From positions 1-5,146 of the forward strand of contig JALWLW010000044.1 of assembly GCA_027081065.1 (NCBI GenBank): a stretch of 5,146 bases of DNA, written 5' to 3'. Below, piece after piece: positions 1 through 5,146 of this stretch. A model generated the notes under the pieces. The model worked only from the letters and a program-made list of their open reading frames with translations, was not told where the DNA came from and ran no database searches. The position numbers and the translations under genes are program-made. Each line of letters begins with the position of its first letter. Position 1 is the stretch's first letter. Source of the DNA: Campylobacteraceae bacterium. Lineage in GTDB: Bacteria > Campylobacterota > Campylobacteria > Campylobacterales > Sulfurovaceae.

Positions 1-1
1 A

Positions 2-259
2 GCTGTAATGGAGTTATTGCATGAGATGAAGATAGATGCTCTTCTCATACAAGAGATGGGTGTTAGCCCATATGCAAAGGCTAAAGAGCTAGGCATGATG
101 CTTTATCATACAGGTTTTGAGCGTATTTTGCTTAGTGATGTGTTGGAGAAGTTTAAAAACAATGATTTAGAGATTTTAGATGACACCAATATGGATAAGA
201 TTATTAAACATCATGAAAAAAGACATCCACGTCATGATGAAGGTCATGAACATTATTAA
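2..259 (+). CDS. NifX/NifB-C-like protein, C-terminal part (5' truncated by window edge)
   Basis: The frame is open to the left edge, so this is the last 85 residues of a longer protein; the ATG at 8 is probably internal. The visible part fits the second half of the dinitrogenase iron-molybdenum cofactor (NifX/NafY/NifB C-terminal) fold: a helix, a strand with IDALLIQEMGVSPYAKAKELG at the position where the family has a 'vDvvi..giG..a...L...GI' segment, then a strand and the helix VLEKFKNNDLEIL. The tail is rich in His (HHEKRHPRHDEGHEHY) and could bind metal, a common trait of stand-alone members. In nitrogenase systems this fold binds Fe-S or FeMo-co precursors; here no nif gene is visible and the role is unknown. 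The stop lies inside the next gene (14-base overlap), so it is most likely co-transcribed with the cyd genes. The family call is from pattern recognition only and is moderate. Confidence 0.62.
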   Translation, partial: AVMELLHEMKIDALLIQEMGVSPYAKAKELGMMLYHTGFERILLSDVLEKFKNNDLEILDDTNMDKIIKHHEKRHPRHDEGHEHY

Positions 260-455
260 AAAAATTCTCTCTTTTTATAAAGAGGGATTTACTTCGATGC
301 GATTAGGCAGACGTTTATGGCTGATTATTGCCATTAAATTTATTATTCTCTTTGGTATTATTAAGTGGCTTTATTTTCCTAACTATTTAGAAGATAATTT
401 TGATAATGATACTCAGAGAAGTTATTATATTTTAGAACAACTTACAAAGGAGTAG
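246..455 (+). CDS. DUF4492 family small membrane protein, cyd-operon associated
   Basis: A 69-residue protein with a basic N-terminus, a FYKEGF segment (residues 10-15), MRLGRRLW (18-25) and one hydrophobic span at about 24-44, followed by an acidic C-terminal tail of about 25 residues. The FYxxGFxxMxLGxxLW pattern and the length match DUF4492, an uncharacterised family known from its position just before cydA in Bacteroidota and Campylobacterota. The frame is open up to an ATG at 180, but the start at 246 gives the family N-terminus and places GAAGG (239-243) just before it, with a rather short 2-base spacer. It overlaps the upstream stop by 14 bases and ends 6 bases before cydA, suggesting translational coupling. 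A role in assembly or stability of the bd oxidase is inferred from context alone. Confidence 0.82.
   Translation: MNIIKKILSFYKEGFTSMRLGRRLWLIIAIKFIILFGIIKWLYFPNYLEDNFDNDTQRSYYILEQLTKE
266..291 (+). other. AT-rich hairpin just after the first stop codon, inside the DUF4492 gene
   Basis: Positions 266-274 can pair with 279-287 (nine pairs, one of them G-T) around a TTAT loop, followed by TTTA and preceded by a run of A. The shape is terminator-like and sits 6 bases after the stop of the NifX-like gene, but it lies in codons for the conserved FYKEGF stretch of DUF4492, so it may be a by-product of coding. If functional, it could reduce read-through from the upstream gene into cyd. Confidence 0.3.
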
Positions 456-461
456 GGTAGT

Positions 462-1994
462 ATGGAAGTTACAGATGTTTTGGTTGATTGGTCAAGGGCT
501 CAGTTTGCACTAACGGCTCTTTACCATTGGCTCTTTGTCCCATTGACTTTGGGCTTAACCTTTATTGTAGCGATTATGGAGAGTATCTATGTTCGTACAG
601 GTGATGCATGGTGGAAAAAGACCACCAAGTTTTGGATGGGAATTTTAGCCATCAATTTTGCCATTGGTTTGGCAACTGGAATCATTATGGAGTTTGAGTT
701 TGGTACCAATTGGTCAAACTACTCGTGGATTGTGGGCGATATTTTTGGAGCCCCTTTAGCCATAGAAGGTTTAATGGCATTTTTTATGGAGTCAACCTTT
801 TTTGCAGTGATGTTTTTTGGTTGGAACAAAGTAAGTAAAGAGATGCACCTACTCTCAACATGGTTGGTTGCTATTGGCTCTAACCTCTCTGCTTTGTGGA
901 TACTTATTGCCAATGGGTGGATGCAACATCCAGTAGGAATGCACTTTAACCCTGATTCGGCACGTAATGAGATGGAAAATTTTTGGGAGGTTGTCTTTAA
1001 CCCCAATGCTGTGAGTAAATTTCTTCATACTGTAAGTAGTGGTTATGTACTCGCTTCACTTTTTGTCATGGGAGTGAGTGCGTGGTATCTGCTTAAAAAG
1101 AGAGATGTTCTTTTTGCTAAGCGTAGCATTATTGTTAGTGCCTCTTTTGGTCTTGTGACTTCACTTTTTTTATTGACTACAGGAGATGAGTCAGCCTACA
1201 ACGTAGCACAGACTCAACCCATGAAACTAGCAGCTATGGAGGGACTCTACAAAGGTGAAAATCGAGCAGGTATTGTTGCTATGGGTCTTTTAAATTCTGA
1301 CAAAAAAGTGGGTGACGACTCTGAAGCGTTTCACTTTAAAGTAGAGATTCCTTCTGCACTCTCTTTTTTGGGCTATCATGACCTTAATGCATTTGTCCCT
1401 GGCATAGAAGATATGCTCTATGGAAATTCTGATAAGGGAGTCATGAGTATAGGTCAAAAAATGGAAGAGGGGAAAATAGCGGTTAAGGCATTACGAGCTT
1501 ATAAAGATGCTAAAAAAGCAGGAGATGAAGTCAAAGCTACCGAGGCACTTAAACTTTTTGAATCTCATCATCATTTTATGGGTTATGGTTATTTGAAAAA
1601 ACCTGAAGATGCCATTCCTAATGTGGCACTTAGTTTCTATAGTTTCCACATTATGGTTGGGCTAGGTACATGGTTCTTGGTACTTTTTGCAGTTGTTCTG
1701 TTTTGGACACGACGTGATGTCATAGCATCTAAACGTTGGCTACTTTGGGCAATGGTTGGAACTATTCCTCTAGGCTATGTGGCACAAGAGACAGGCTGGA
1801 TTGTTGCAGAAGTAGGGCGACAACCATGGGCGATTCAAGATTTGTTACCTGTTGGTATGGCAACCTCTAATGTGGCATCAACTTCAGTTATGATAACTTT
1901 TTGGCTCTTTGCTATTTTGTTTACAGGTCTGTTGATTGCTGAGGTAAAAATTATGTTAACGCAGATAAAAATTGGACCAGAGGGGGAACACTAA
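462..1994 (+). CDS. cydA: Cytochrome bd quinol oxidase subunit I
   Basis: Haem-bearing subunit of the inner-membrane bd oxidase, which oxidises quinol and reduces O2 to water. Its 510 residues and about nine membrane spans are normal for the family (E. coli 522). Key residues align with E. coli CydA: His22 (E. coli His19, haem b595), Glu102 and Glu110 (Glu99, Glu107), His189 (His186, haem b558), Lys255 and Glu260 of the quinol-binding loop (Lys252, Glu257), Met398 (Met393, haem b558), Glu450 (Glu445) and the GRQPW motif at 452-456 (Arg448). About 140 residues separate Lys255 from the Met398 helix, as in E. coli, so this is a long Q-loop form. Residue 396 is His where E. coli has Arg391. The start has a strong AAAGGAG at 446-452, 9 bases before the ATG. 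The frame is intact and the next gene starts one base after the stop. Confidence 0.97.
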   Translation: MEVTDVLVDWSRAQFALTALYHWLFVPLTLGLTFIVAIMESIYVRTGDAWWKKTTKFWMGILAINFAIGLATGIIMEFEFGTNWSNYSWIVGDIFGAPLAIEGLMAFFMESTFFAVMFFGWNKVSKEMHLLSTWLVAIGSNLSALWILIANGWMQHPVGMHFNPDSARNEMENFWEVVFNPNAVSKFLHTVSSGYVLASLFVMGVSAWYLLKKRDVLFAKRSIIVSASFGLVTSLFLLTTGDESAYNVAQTQPMKLAAMEGLYKGENRAGIVAMGLLNSDKKVGDDSEAFHFKVEIPSALSFLGYHDLNAFVPGIEDMLYGNSDKGVMSIGQKMEEGKIAVKALRAYKDAKKAGDEVKATEALKLFESHHHFMGYGYLKKPEDAIPNVALSFYSFHIMVGLGTWFLVLFAVVLFWTRRDVIASKRWLLWAMVGTIPLGYVAQETGWIVAEVGRQPWAIQDLLPVGMATSNVASTSVMITFWLFAILFTGLLIAEVKIMLTQIKIGPEGEH

Positions 1995-1995
1995 G

Positions 1996-3114
1996 ATGTT
2001 TGAGTTGTATACACTACAGAGTTATTGGTGGTTTATAGTCTCTCTTTTAGGAGGGCTATTGGTCTTTATGATGTTTGTACAAGGTGGACAGATTCTTCTG
2101 TATAGTTTGGGTAAAAGTGAAGATGAACGAGATTTAATTATTAACTCTTTAGGTCGTAAATGGGAACTTGGTTTTACTACCTTAGTCATGTTTGGAGGGG
2201 CAATCTTTGCTGCCTTTCCTCTCTTTTATGCTGTGAGTTTTGGAGGAGCCTATTTTGTTTGGATGGCAATACTCTTTTGTTTCATTATTCAAGCTGTATC
2301 GTATGAGTACCGTAAAAAGCCTAACAACTTTTTTGGAACCCGTTTCTATGAGTGGCTACTCTTTATTAATGGTTCGTTAGGTATTTTTCTTATTGGTGTG
2401 GCATTAGGAATGCTCTATAGTGGAGGAAATTTTGAGGTAAACGATATGAATTTATCACATTGGACAGAATCTAGCTATGGACTTGAAGCACTTTTAAATC
2501 CATTTAACTTACTCTTTGGCTTGGTTTTAGTTTTACTCTCACGAATTCAAGGACTTTTGTATTTTTATAACAGTTTAGAAAATGAAGCAATAGCTTGGCG
2601 TATTTTGTCACGACTTAAACGAGAGTTTATTCTCTTTTTACCTCTCTTTTTGGTTCTACTTACAATGATGCTGTTAGGCGATGGTTATGCTTACAATAGT
2701 CAAAGCGTGGTTTCAGTCGTACCTATGAAAATATGGAGTAATCTATTAGAGATGCCTTTTTTGTTGATACTGTTAGTACTTTCTCTCATGGTTTTTCTTT
2801 TTGGTATCTACTTGGTATTGGTACAAAATAGTCCAGCAGCTATTTGGTTTACAGGAACGGCTACTGTGCTGATAGTAACTATACTACTGATGCTTTTGGG
2901 TATAAATCATACTGTTTTCTATCCGTCACTTAGTGATTTACAAAGTTCATTGACCATTGAAAACAGTTCAGGTAGTCACTACACTCTAATGGTTATGAGT
3001 GTTGTTTCACTTTTAGTTCCCATAGTTTTTGGCTACATTGTGATGGTTTGGCGTTCGATGGACAGCCAAAAATTAAGCATAGATGAGGTCAAATCTGACC
3101 CACACCACTATTAA
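1996..3114 (+). CDS. cydB: Cytochrome bd quinol oxidase subunit II
   Basis: Second core subunit of the bd oxidase, 372 residues, about eight to nine membrane spans. It is of the divergent kind found with DUF4492: the first helix runs into FVQGGQ (27-32) where many CydB proteins have a DGFDLG-type motif, followed by a conserved NSLGRKWELGFTTLV stretch (50-64), SFGGAYFVWMAILF (81-94) and IQAVSYEYR (98-106). Near the end, INHTVFYPSLSDLQSSLT (303-320) and SSGSHYTL (324-331) match the C-terminal signature of the family. A TTG at 1972 would add eight residues, but the ATG at 1996 has a purine-rich site (AGAGGGGGA, 1979-1987) at good spacing and gives the usual N-terminus. The gene follows cydA by one base, and the two proteins are expected to form a heterodimer. 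Confidence 0.95.
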   Translation: MFELYTLQSYWWFIVSLLGGLLVFMMFVQGGQILLYSLGKSEDERDLIINSLGRKWELGFTTLVMFGGAIFAAFPLFYAVSFGGAYFVWMAILFCFIIQAVSYEYRKKPNNFFGTRFYEWLLFINGSLGIFLIGVALGMLYSGGNFEVNDMNLSHWTESSYGLEALLNPFNLLFGLVLVLLSRIQGLLYFYNSLENEAIAWRILSRLKREFILFLPLFLVLLTMMLLGDGYAYNSQSVVSVVPMKIWSNLLEMPFLLILLVLSLMVFLFGIYLVLVQNSPAAIWFTGTATVLIVTILLMLLGINHTVFYPSLSDLQSSLTIENSSGSHYTLMVMSVVSLLVPIVFGYIVMVWRSMDSQKLSIDEVKSDPHHY

Positions 3115-3123
3115 GGAGAAGTT

Positions 3124-3261
3124 ATGGAATATTTAGGAGAGATTATTTGGTATGTGAGTCTACCCATTATGGTTTGGGTAGCTGTAGGTTTTGTAAGATG
3201 GAACCTTAAAGCTTTTGATGAGATAGCCTCTAGTGAGCATTCAGAAGCTTTTAAAAAATGA
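3124..3261 (+). CDS. 45-residue single-span membrane protein, candidate bd oxidase accessory subunit
   Basis: An ORF too short for many gene finders, with a clear AAGGAGA at 3113-3119 that overlaps the cydB stop and an ATG 4 bases later. The product starts MEYLGEIIWYVSLPIM, has one hydrophobic span at about residues 8-25, then a basic-aromatic edge (RWNLKAF) and a polar Ser/Glu-rich tail ending in two Lys. Its place directly behind cydB, size and topology are those of small bd-oxidase subunits such as CydX (known in Proteobacteria), but the sequence does not resemble E. coli CydX closely enough to use that name. The strong ribosome binding site, amphipathic layout and position support a real gene; the function is inference. 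A hairpin 7 bases after the stop suggests it is the last gene of the operon. Confidence 0.8.
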   Translation: MEYLGEIIWYVSLPIMVWVAVGFVRWNLKAFDEIASSEHSEAFKK

Positions 3262-3268
3262 AGGTTTG

Positions 3269-3296
3269 CCTCATTGAAACTCTCAATGGGGTTGTT
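3269..3296 (+). terminator. Probable rho-independent terminator of the cyd operon
   Basis: CCTCATTGA (3269-3277) pairs with TCAATGGGG (3283-3291), nine pairs with one G-T, around a 5-base loop, followed by TTGTT. The U-run is short, so termination may be partial. It lies between convergent genes. On the minus strand the same stem is followed by AAACCTT rather than a T-run, so it would be a weaker terminator for the gene arriving from the right. Positions 3297-3335 hold nothing else I can identify. Confidence 0.6.
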
Positions 3297-3335
3297 AAAA
3301 GTAATGCTTCATGGACTCTTTAGTGCATCATTTAT

Positions 3336-3641
3336 CTAAAGTTGAAAATAGATTTGAACCATCTCTTGAAGTTTGGGTTGGTTCTGGTGGCTAGGGTAAA
3401 GTAGTGTAATATTATGCTCTTTTTTCCATGCACAAGGAATTTTCCCCTCTTCTTTAAGTAAGAGATGAGAAACCCCTTTCTCTTGAAGCCACTTCAAAAG
3501 TGAAGCTCCACCTTTGTTGTTGTTTTTTTCAATCTTCAAGTTTTGACCATCAAAAAAAGCATAATATTTGGCATTGCCAAAACGGGAACTAAGTAGGGTA
3601 TCTTTAGAGTTTACCTCAATGGCTGTGGCTATTCGTTTCAT
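3336..3641 (-). CDS. NifX/NifB-C-like (dinitrogenase Fe-Mo cofactor-type fold) small protein
   Basis: A 101-residue protein on the strand opposite to its neighbours. The N-terminus MKRIATAIE, then LSSRFGNAKYYAFFD (17-31) and GGASLLKWLQEKGVSHLLL (43-61) follow the order of the NifX/NifB C-terminal fold: first strand, the 'S.rFG.A.yf.iyd' segment, then helix and strand of 'elL.ekGVd.li'. The C-terminal third is short and divergent, with one Cys (in PCAW), and lacks the His-rich tail of the homologue at the window start. The frame is open to a TTG at 3695, but that start would put a -10-like element inside the gene, and the ATG at 3641 gives the family's usual beginning; its ribosome site is weak (ACGAAG next to the ATG). 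Role unknown: a metal-cluster or redox function is only family-based inference, and no nif genes are visible. Confidence 0.65.
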   Translation of the reverse strand: MKRIATAIEVNSKDTLLSSRFGNAKYYAFFDGQNLKIEKNNNKGGASLLKWLQEKGVSHLLLKEEGKIPCAWKKEHNITLLYPSHQNQPKLQEMVQIYFQL

Positions 3642-3663
3642 CTTCGTATCATAACAATAAAAG

Positions 3664-3692
3664 ATTAAACTTTTAGCTAAAAGTAGTATAAT
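3664..3692 (+). promoter_or_regulatory. Putative promoter for the MFS gene
   Basis: A perfect TATAAT at 3687-3692 lies 46 bases before the ATG at 3738. The sequence 17 bases further upstream (ATTAAA, 3664-3669) is a poor -35 match, which is common in Campylobacterota promoters. Other AT-rich hexamers (TATACT at 3703-3708, TATAAC at 3709-3714) could serve instead. On the opposite strand, TATACT (3690 down to 3685) overlaps it and could be the -10 of the NifX-like gene, so the two promoters would be divergent and interlocked. Confidence 0.45.
3670..3683. promoter_or_regulatory. Perfect 14-bp palindrome, possible operator
   Basis: CTTTTAGCTAAAAG reads the same on both strands with no spacer. 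It sits between the putative -35 and -10 of the plus-strand promoter and just downstream of the -10 of the minus-strand one, so a dimeric regulator bound there could affect both genes. The regulator is not identifiable from this window, and AT-rich palindromes can occur by chance. Confidence 0.4.
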
Positions 3693-3705
3693 CAATTCAA
3701 ATTAT

Positions 3706-3726
3706 ACTTATAACTTAAACTTATAA
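3706..3726 (+). repeat. Short direct repeat ACTTATAA in the MFS leader
   Basis: ACTTATAA occurs at 3706-3713 and again at 3719-3726, a 13-base period, directly before the ribosome binding site AAAAGG (3725-3730). Given the very AT-rich surroundings this may be chance. Confidence 0.3.
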
Positions 3727-3737
3727 AAGGATATTTA

Positions 3738-5051
3738 ATGTTTAAAAAAATTCTACCCTTAAATCTGATTATTTCACTGCGAATGTTTGGACTCTTTATT
3801 GTTCTTCCTGTTCTCTCTATCTATGCACTTAACATGCCCAACTCTAGCCACACTATGGTGGGAATTATTATTGGTGGGTATGCCATAACTCAAATGCTGT
3901 TTCAAGTTCCTTTTGGAAGTCTAAGTGACAAGATAGGGCGAAAGAAGACCATTATCATTGGCTTGGTTATTTTTGCTATTGGTTCACTCGTTGCAGGTTT
4001 TGCTGACAATATTTATATGCTTCTCGTGGGAAGACTGCTTCAAGGAGCAGGGGCGATAGGTTCGGTCATTACGGCAACCATTAGTGATGTGGTACGTGAA
4101 GAGGAGCGAGGCAAAGCCATGGCAATCATGGGTGGAAGCATCGGTATGGCATTTGCTCTCTCTATGGTGGCAGGTCCGACTATTTCAGCACACTTTGGTG
4201 GAGTTTCGACACTCTTTTTCTTGGTGGCATCTTTGGCACTTATCTCTATTGTTATTTTACTTAAGTCTGTTCCAAATCCTCCAACCATTAAACATACCTA
4301 TTTAGAGAGTGACAAGTTTAAGCTTTTTGAAAATGCAAACTTGATGAAAATGAATATTACCAATATGTTGGTTAAGGGCTTTATGACCTTTGCATTTATG
4401 ATTATTCCTATTGTTTTAACCAAGACGTATGGTTGGGACAAAGCAGAACTCTATAAAATCTACTTACCGTCAATGATAGTAGGTATTCTTGCTATGGGAC
4501 CAGCTGCGATGATTGCCGAGAAGAAAGGAAAATATAAACTTATTTTACTTTTAGGGATTCTCTTCTTAGCTATCTCTTACTTAGTAATTGGTTTGAGTCC
4601 TGACTACAAAATGTTTGTAGCAGGGATTATTATCTTCTTTATTGGGTTTAATCTTCAAGAGCCTATTTTGCAATCTTTAGCTTCAAAATACGCCAAAGTT
4701 CATCAAAGAGGAAAGGTATTGGGTATCTTTAATAGCTTCGGTTACTTTGGTACGTTTATTGGTGGTTTTGTTGGGGGTATGTTGCTAGATGTAGTCTCAT
4801 TAAGCTCTGTAGCTTATGGGATTATCGTGCTATGTATTGCGTGGGCTGTGATGGTCTACACACTTGACAACCCTGCTAAAACCAAGATTGCTTATATTCA
4901 TCTTGACGATACTGACCATGCCAAACATGCTGACTTACATAACATAGAAGGTGTTGTGGAGTGGTACATTAACGATACAGAGAGTTTAGTAATTGTTAAG
5001 TATGATGAAACTCTAAGCGATGAAGAGAGACTTCGAGAGGCGATTAAATAA
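3738..5051 (+). CDS. yajR: YajR-type MFS transporter with C-terminal ferredoxin-like (YAM) domain
   Basis: A 437-residue, 12-span major facilitator of the drug:H+ antiporter (DHA1) kind, in the inner membrane. The N-terminus SLRMFGLFIVLPVLSIYAL (13-31) is very close to that of E. coli YajR (SLRMLGMFMVLPVL). Motif A, GSLSDKIGRKK (60-70), with Asp64 and Arg68, joins spans 2 and 3; RLLQGAGAIGS (99-109) is motif B, and SDVVREEERGKAMAIMG (116-132) follows. After span 12 (to about 375), residues 383-437 form a small alpha/beta domain (AYIHLDD, a helix, VVEWYIND, SLVIVKYD, a final helix) like the YAM domain of YajR. Length fits YajR (454). The substrate is unknown, as for YajR itself. AAAAGG (3725-3730) lies 7 bases before the ATG. 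Transcribed apart from the cyd operon. The gene symbol reflects homology, not proven orthology. Confidence 0.88.
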   Translation: MFKKILPLNLIISLRMFGLFIVLPVLSIYALNMPNSSHTMVGIIIGGYAITQMLFQVPFGSLSDKIGRKKTIIIGLVIFAIGSLVAGFADNIYMLLVGRLLQGAGAIGSVITATISDVVREEERGKAMAIMGGSIGMAFALSMVAGPTISAHFGGVSTLFFLVASLALISIVILLKSVPNPPTIKHTYLESDKFKLFENANLMKMNITNMLVKGFMTFAFMIIPIVLTKTYGWDKAELYKIYLPSMIVGILAMGPAAMIAEKKGKYKLILLLGILFLAISYLVIGLSPDYKMFVAGIIIFFIGFNLQEPILQSLASKYAKVHQRGKVLGIFNSFGYFGTFIGGFVGGMLLDVVSLSSVAYGIIVLCIAWAVMVYTLDNPAKTKIAYIHLDDTDHAKHADLHNIEGVVEWYINDTESLVIVKYDETLSDEERLREAIK

Positions 5052-5056
5052 GGAGC

Positions 5057-5146
5057 ATGCAGTTTAGAACAACAGCAAATAAAAAAACTAATGGCAATGC
5101 TTTTGTATCTGTTGGCAGTGAAATTGTTGTTTCATTTGGTAGTGTA
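5057..5146 (+). CDS. Start of an unidentified gene, truncated by window edge
   Basis: An ATG at 5057 opens a frame that stays open for 30 codons to the window end; the product begins MQFRTTANKKTNGNAF and continues into a beta-rich stretch (VSVGSEIVVSFGSV). It lies 5 bases after the stop of the MFS gene, and AAGGAG (5050-5055) is just before it, though with only one base of spacer, which is unusually tight. A competing frame starts at ATG 5091 and gives a hydrophobic leader-like MAMLLYLLAVKLLF, but without a visible ribosome site. I do not recognise the product, and the choice of frame is uncertain. Confidence 0.4.
   Translation, partial: MQFRTTANKKTNGNAFVSVGSEIVVSFGSV

Noticed and set aside
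180..245. N-terminal extension of the DUF4492 gene to the ATG at 180
   Set aside because: It would overlap the NifX-like gene by 80 bases and add 22 residues that the family does not have; the start at 246 fits better.
719..1006. Minus-strand ORF of 95 codons inside cydA
   Set aside because: It lies wholly inside a strongly conserved cydA region, has no family resemblance, and is a shadow of the real frame.
1972..1995. TTG start at 1972 for cydB
   Set aside because: It would overlap cydA and add MDQRGNTK, which is not part of the family N-terminus; the ATG at 1996 has a good ribosome site.
3262..3335. Possible small RNA in the gap between convergent genes
   Set aside because: Apart from the terminator hairpin there is no promoter-like element or further stable structure; the weak ATGC/GCAT pairing at 3304-3328 is not convincing.
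3642..3695. TTG start at 3695 for the minus-strand NifX-like gene
   Set aside because: It would add a hydrophobic 18-residue stretch resembling a signal, but this overlaps the putative promoter and palindrome, and the family fold begins at the ATG at 3641.
4040..4288. Minus-strand ORF of 82 codons inside the MFS gene
   Set aside because: Shadow frame across conserved transporter motifs; low-complexity product with no recognisable domain.
4084..4305. Plus-strand ORF of 73 codons inside the MFS gene
   Set aside because: Out-of-frame shadow, Trp/Leu/Ser-rich product, no ribosome site of its own and no reason to expect a nested gene.
1..5146. Mobile element, CRISPR array or defence system
   Set aside because: No transposase, terminal inverted repeats, spaced repeats or tRNA were seen; the genes are respiratory and transport genes with uniform composition.

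Overview
The window is AT-rich and tightly packed. Its protein sequences look like those of a Campylobacterota (Epsilonproteobacteria) member, possibly of the Sulfurovum/Sulfurimonas kind. The main pointer is a cytochrome bd operon of the DUF4492-cydA-cydB type, which is known from Bacteroidota and Campylobacterota. The codon choice and short leaders also fit. The genus is inference.

Layout. Positions 2-3261 (+) form one compact operon: the 3' end of a NifX/NifB-C-like (dinitrogenase Fe-Mo cofactor-type fold) gene, a 69-residue DUF4492 membrane protein whose start overlaps it, cydA, cydB, and a 45-residue single-span membrane protein that looks like an accessory subunit. A hairpin at 3269-3296 probably ends the transcript. 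Next comes a convergent minus-strand gene (3336-3641) for a second, shorter NifX-like protein. An AT-rich divergent promoter region (about 3642-3737) carries a perfect 14-bp palindrome. It is followed by a plus-strand MFS exporter of the YajR type with a C-terminal ferredoxin-like domain (3738-5051). The last 90 bases probably start another gene that runs off the window.

How it works together. CydA and CydB form a membrane quinol oxidase that reduces O2 to water with high affinity, useful for microaerobic respiration and O2 or NO defence. DUF4492 and the 45-residue protein are the right size and position to be assembly or structural partners, but neither has a function readable from sequence. 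NifX-like domains bind metal-sulfur clusters in nitrogenase assembly. Here no nif gene is visible, so their presence on both sides of an oxidase operon is unexplained. The YajR-like transporter is probably a separate unit.

The most notable points are the unannotated-size 45-residue protein after cydB, the DUF4492 partner, the two flanking NifX-like proteins, His in CydA where E. coli has Arg391, and the palindrome within the divergent promoters. No mobile element, CRISPR array, tRNA or rRNA was seen.
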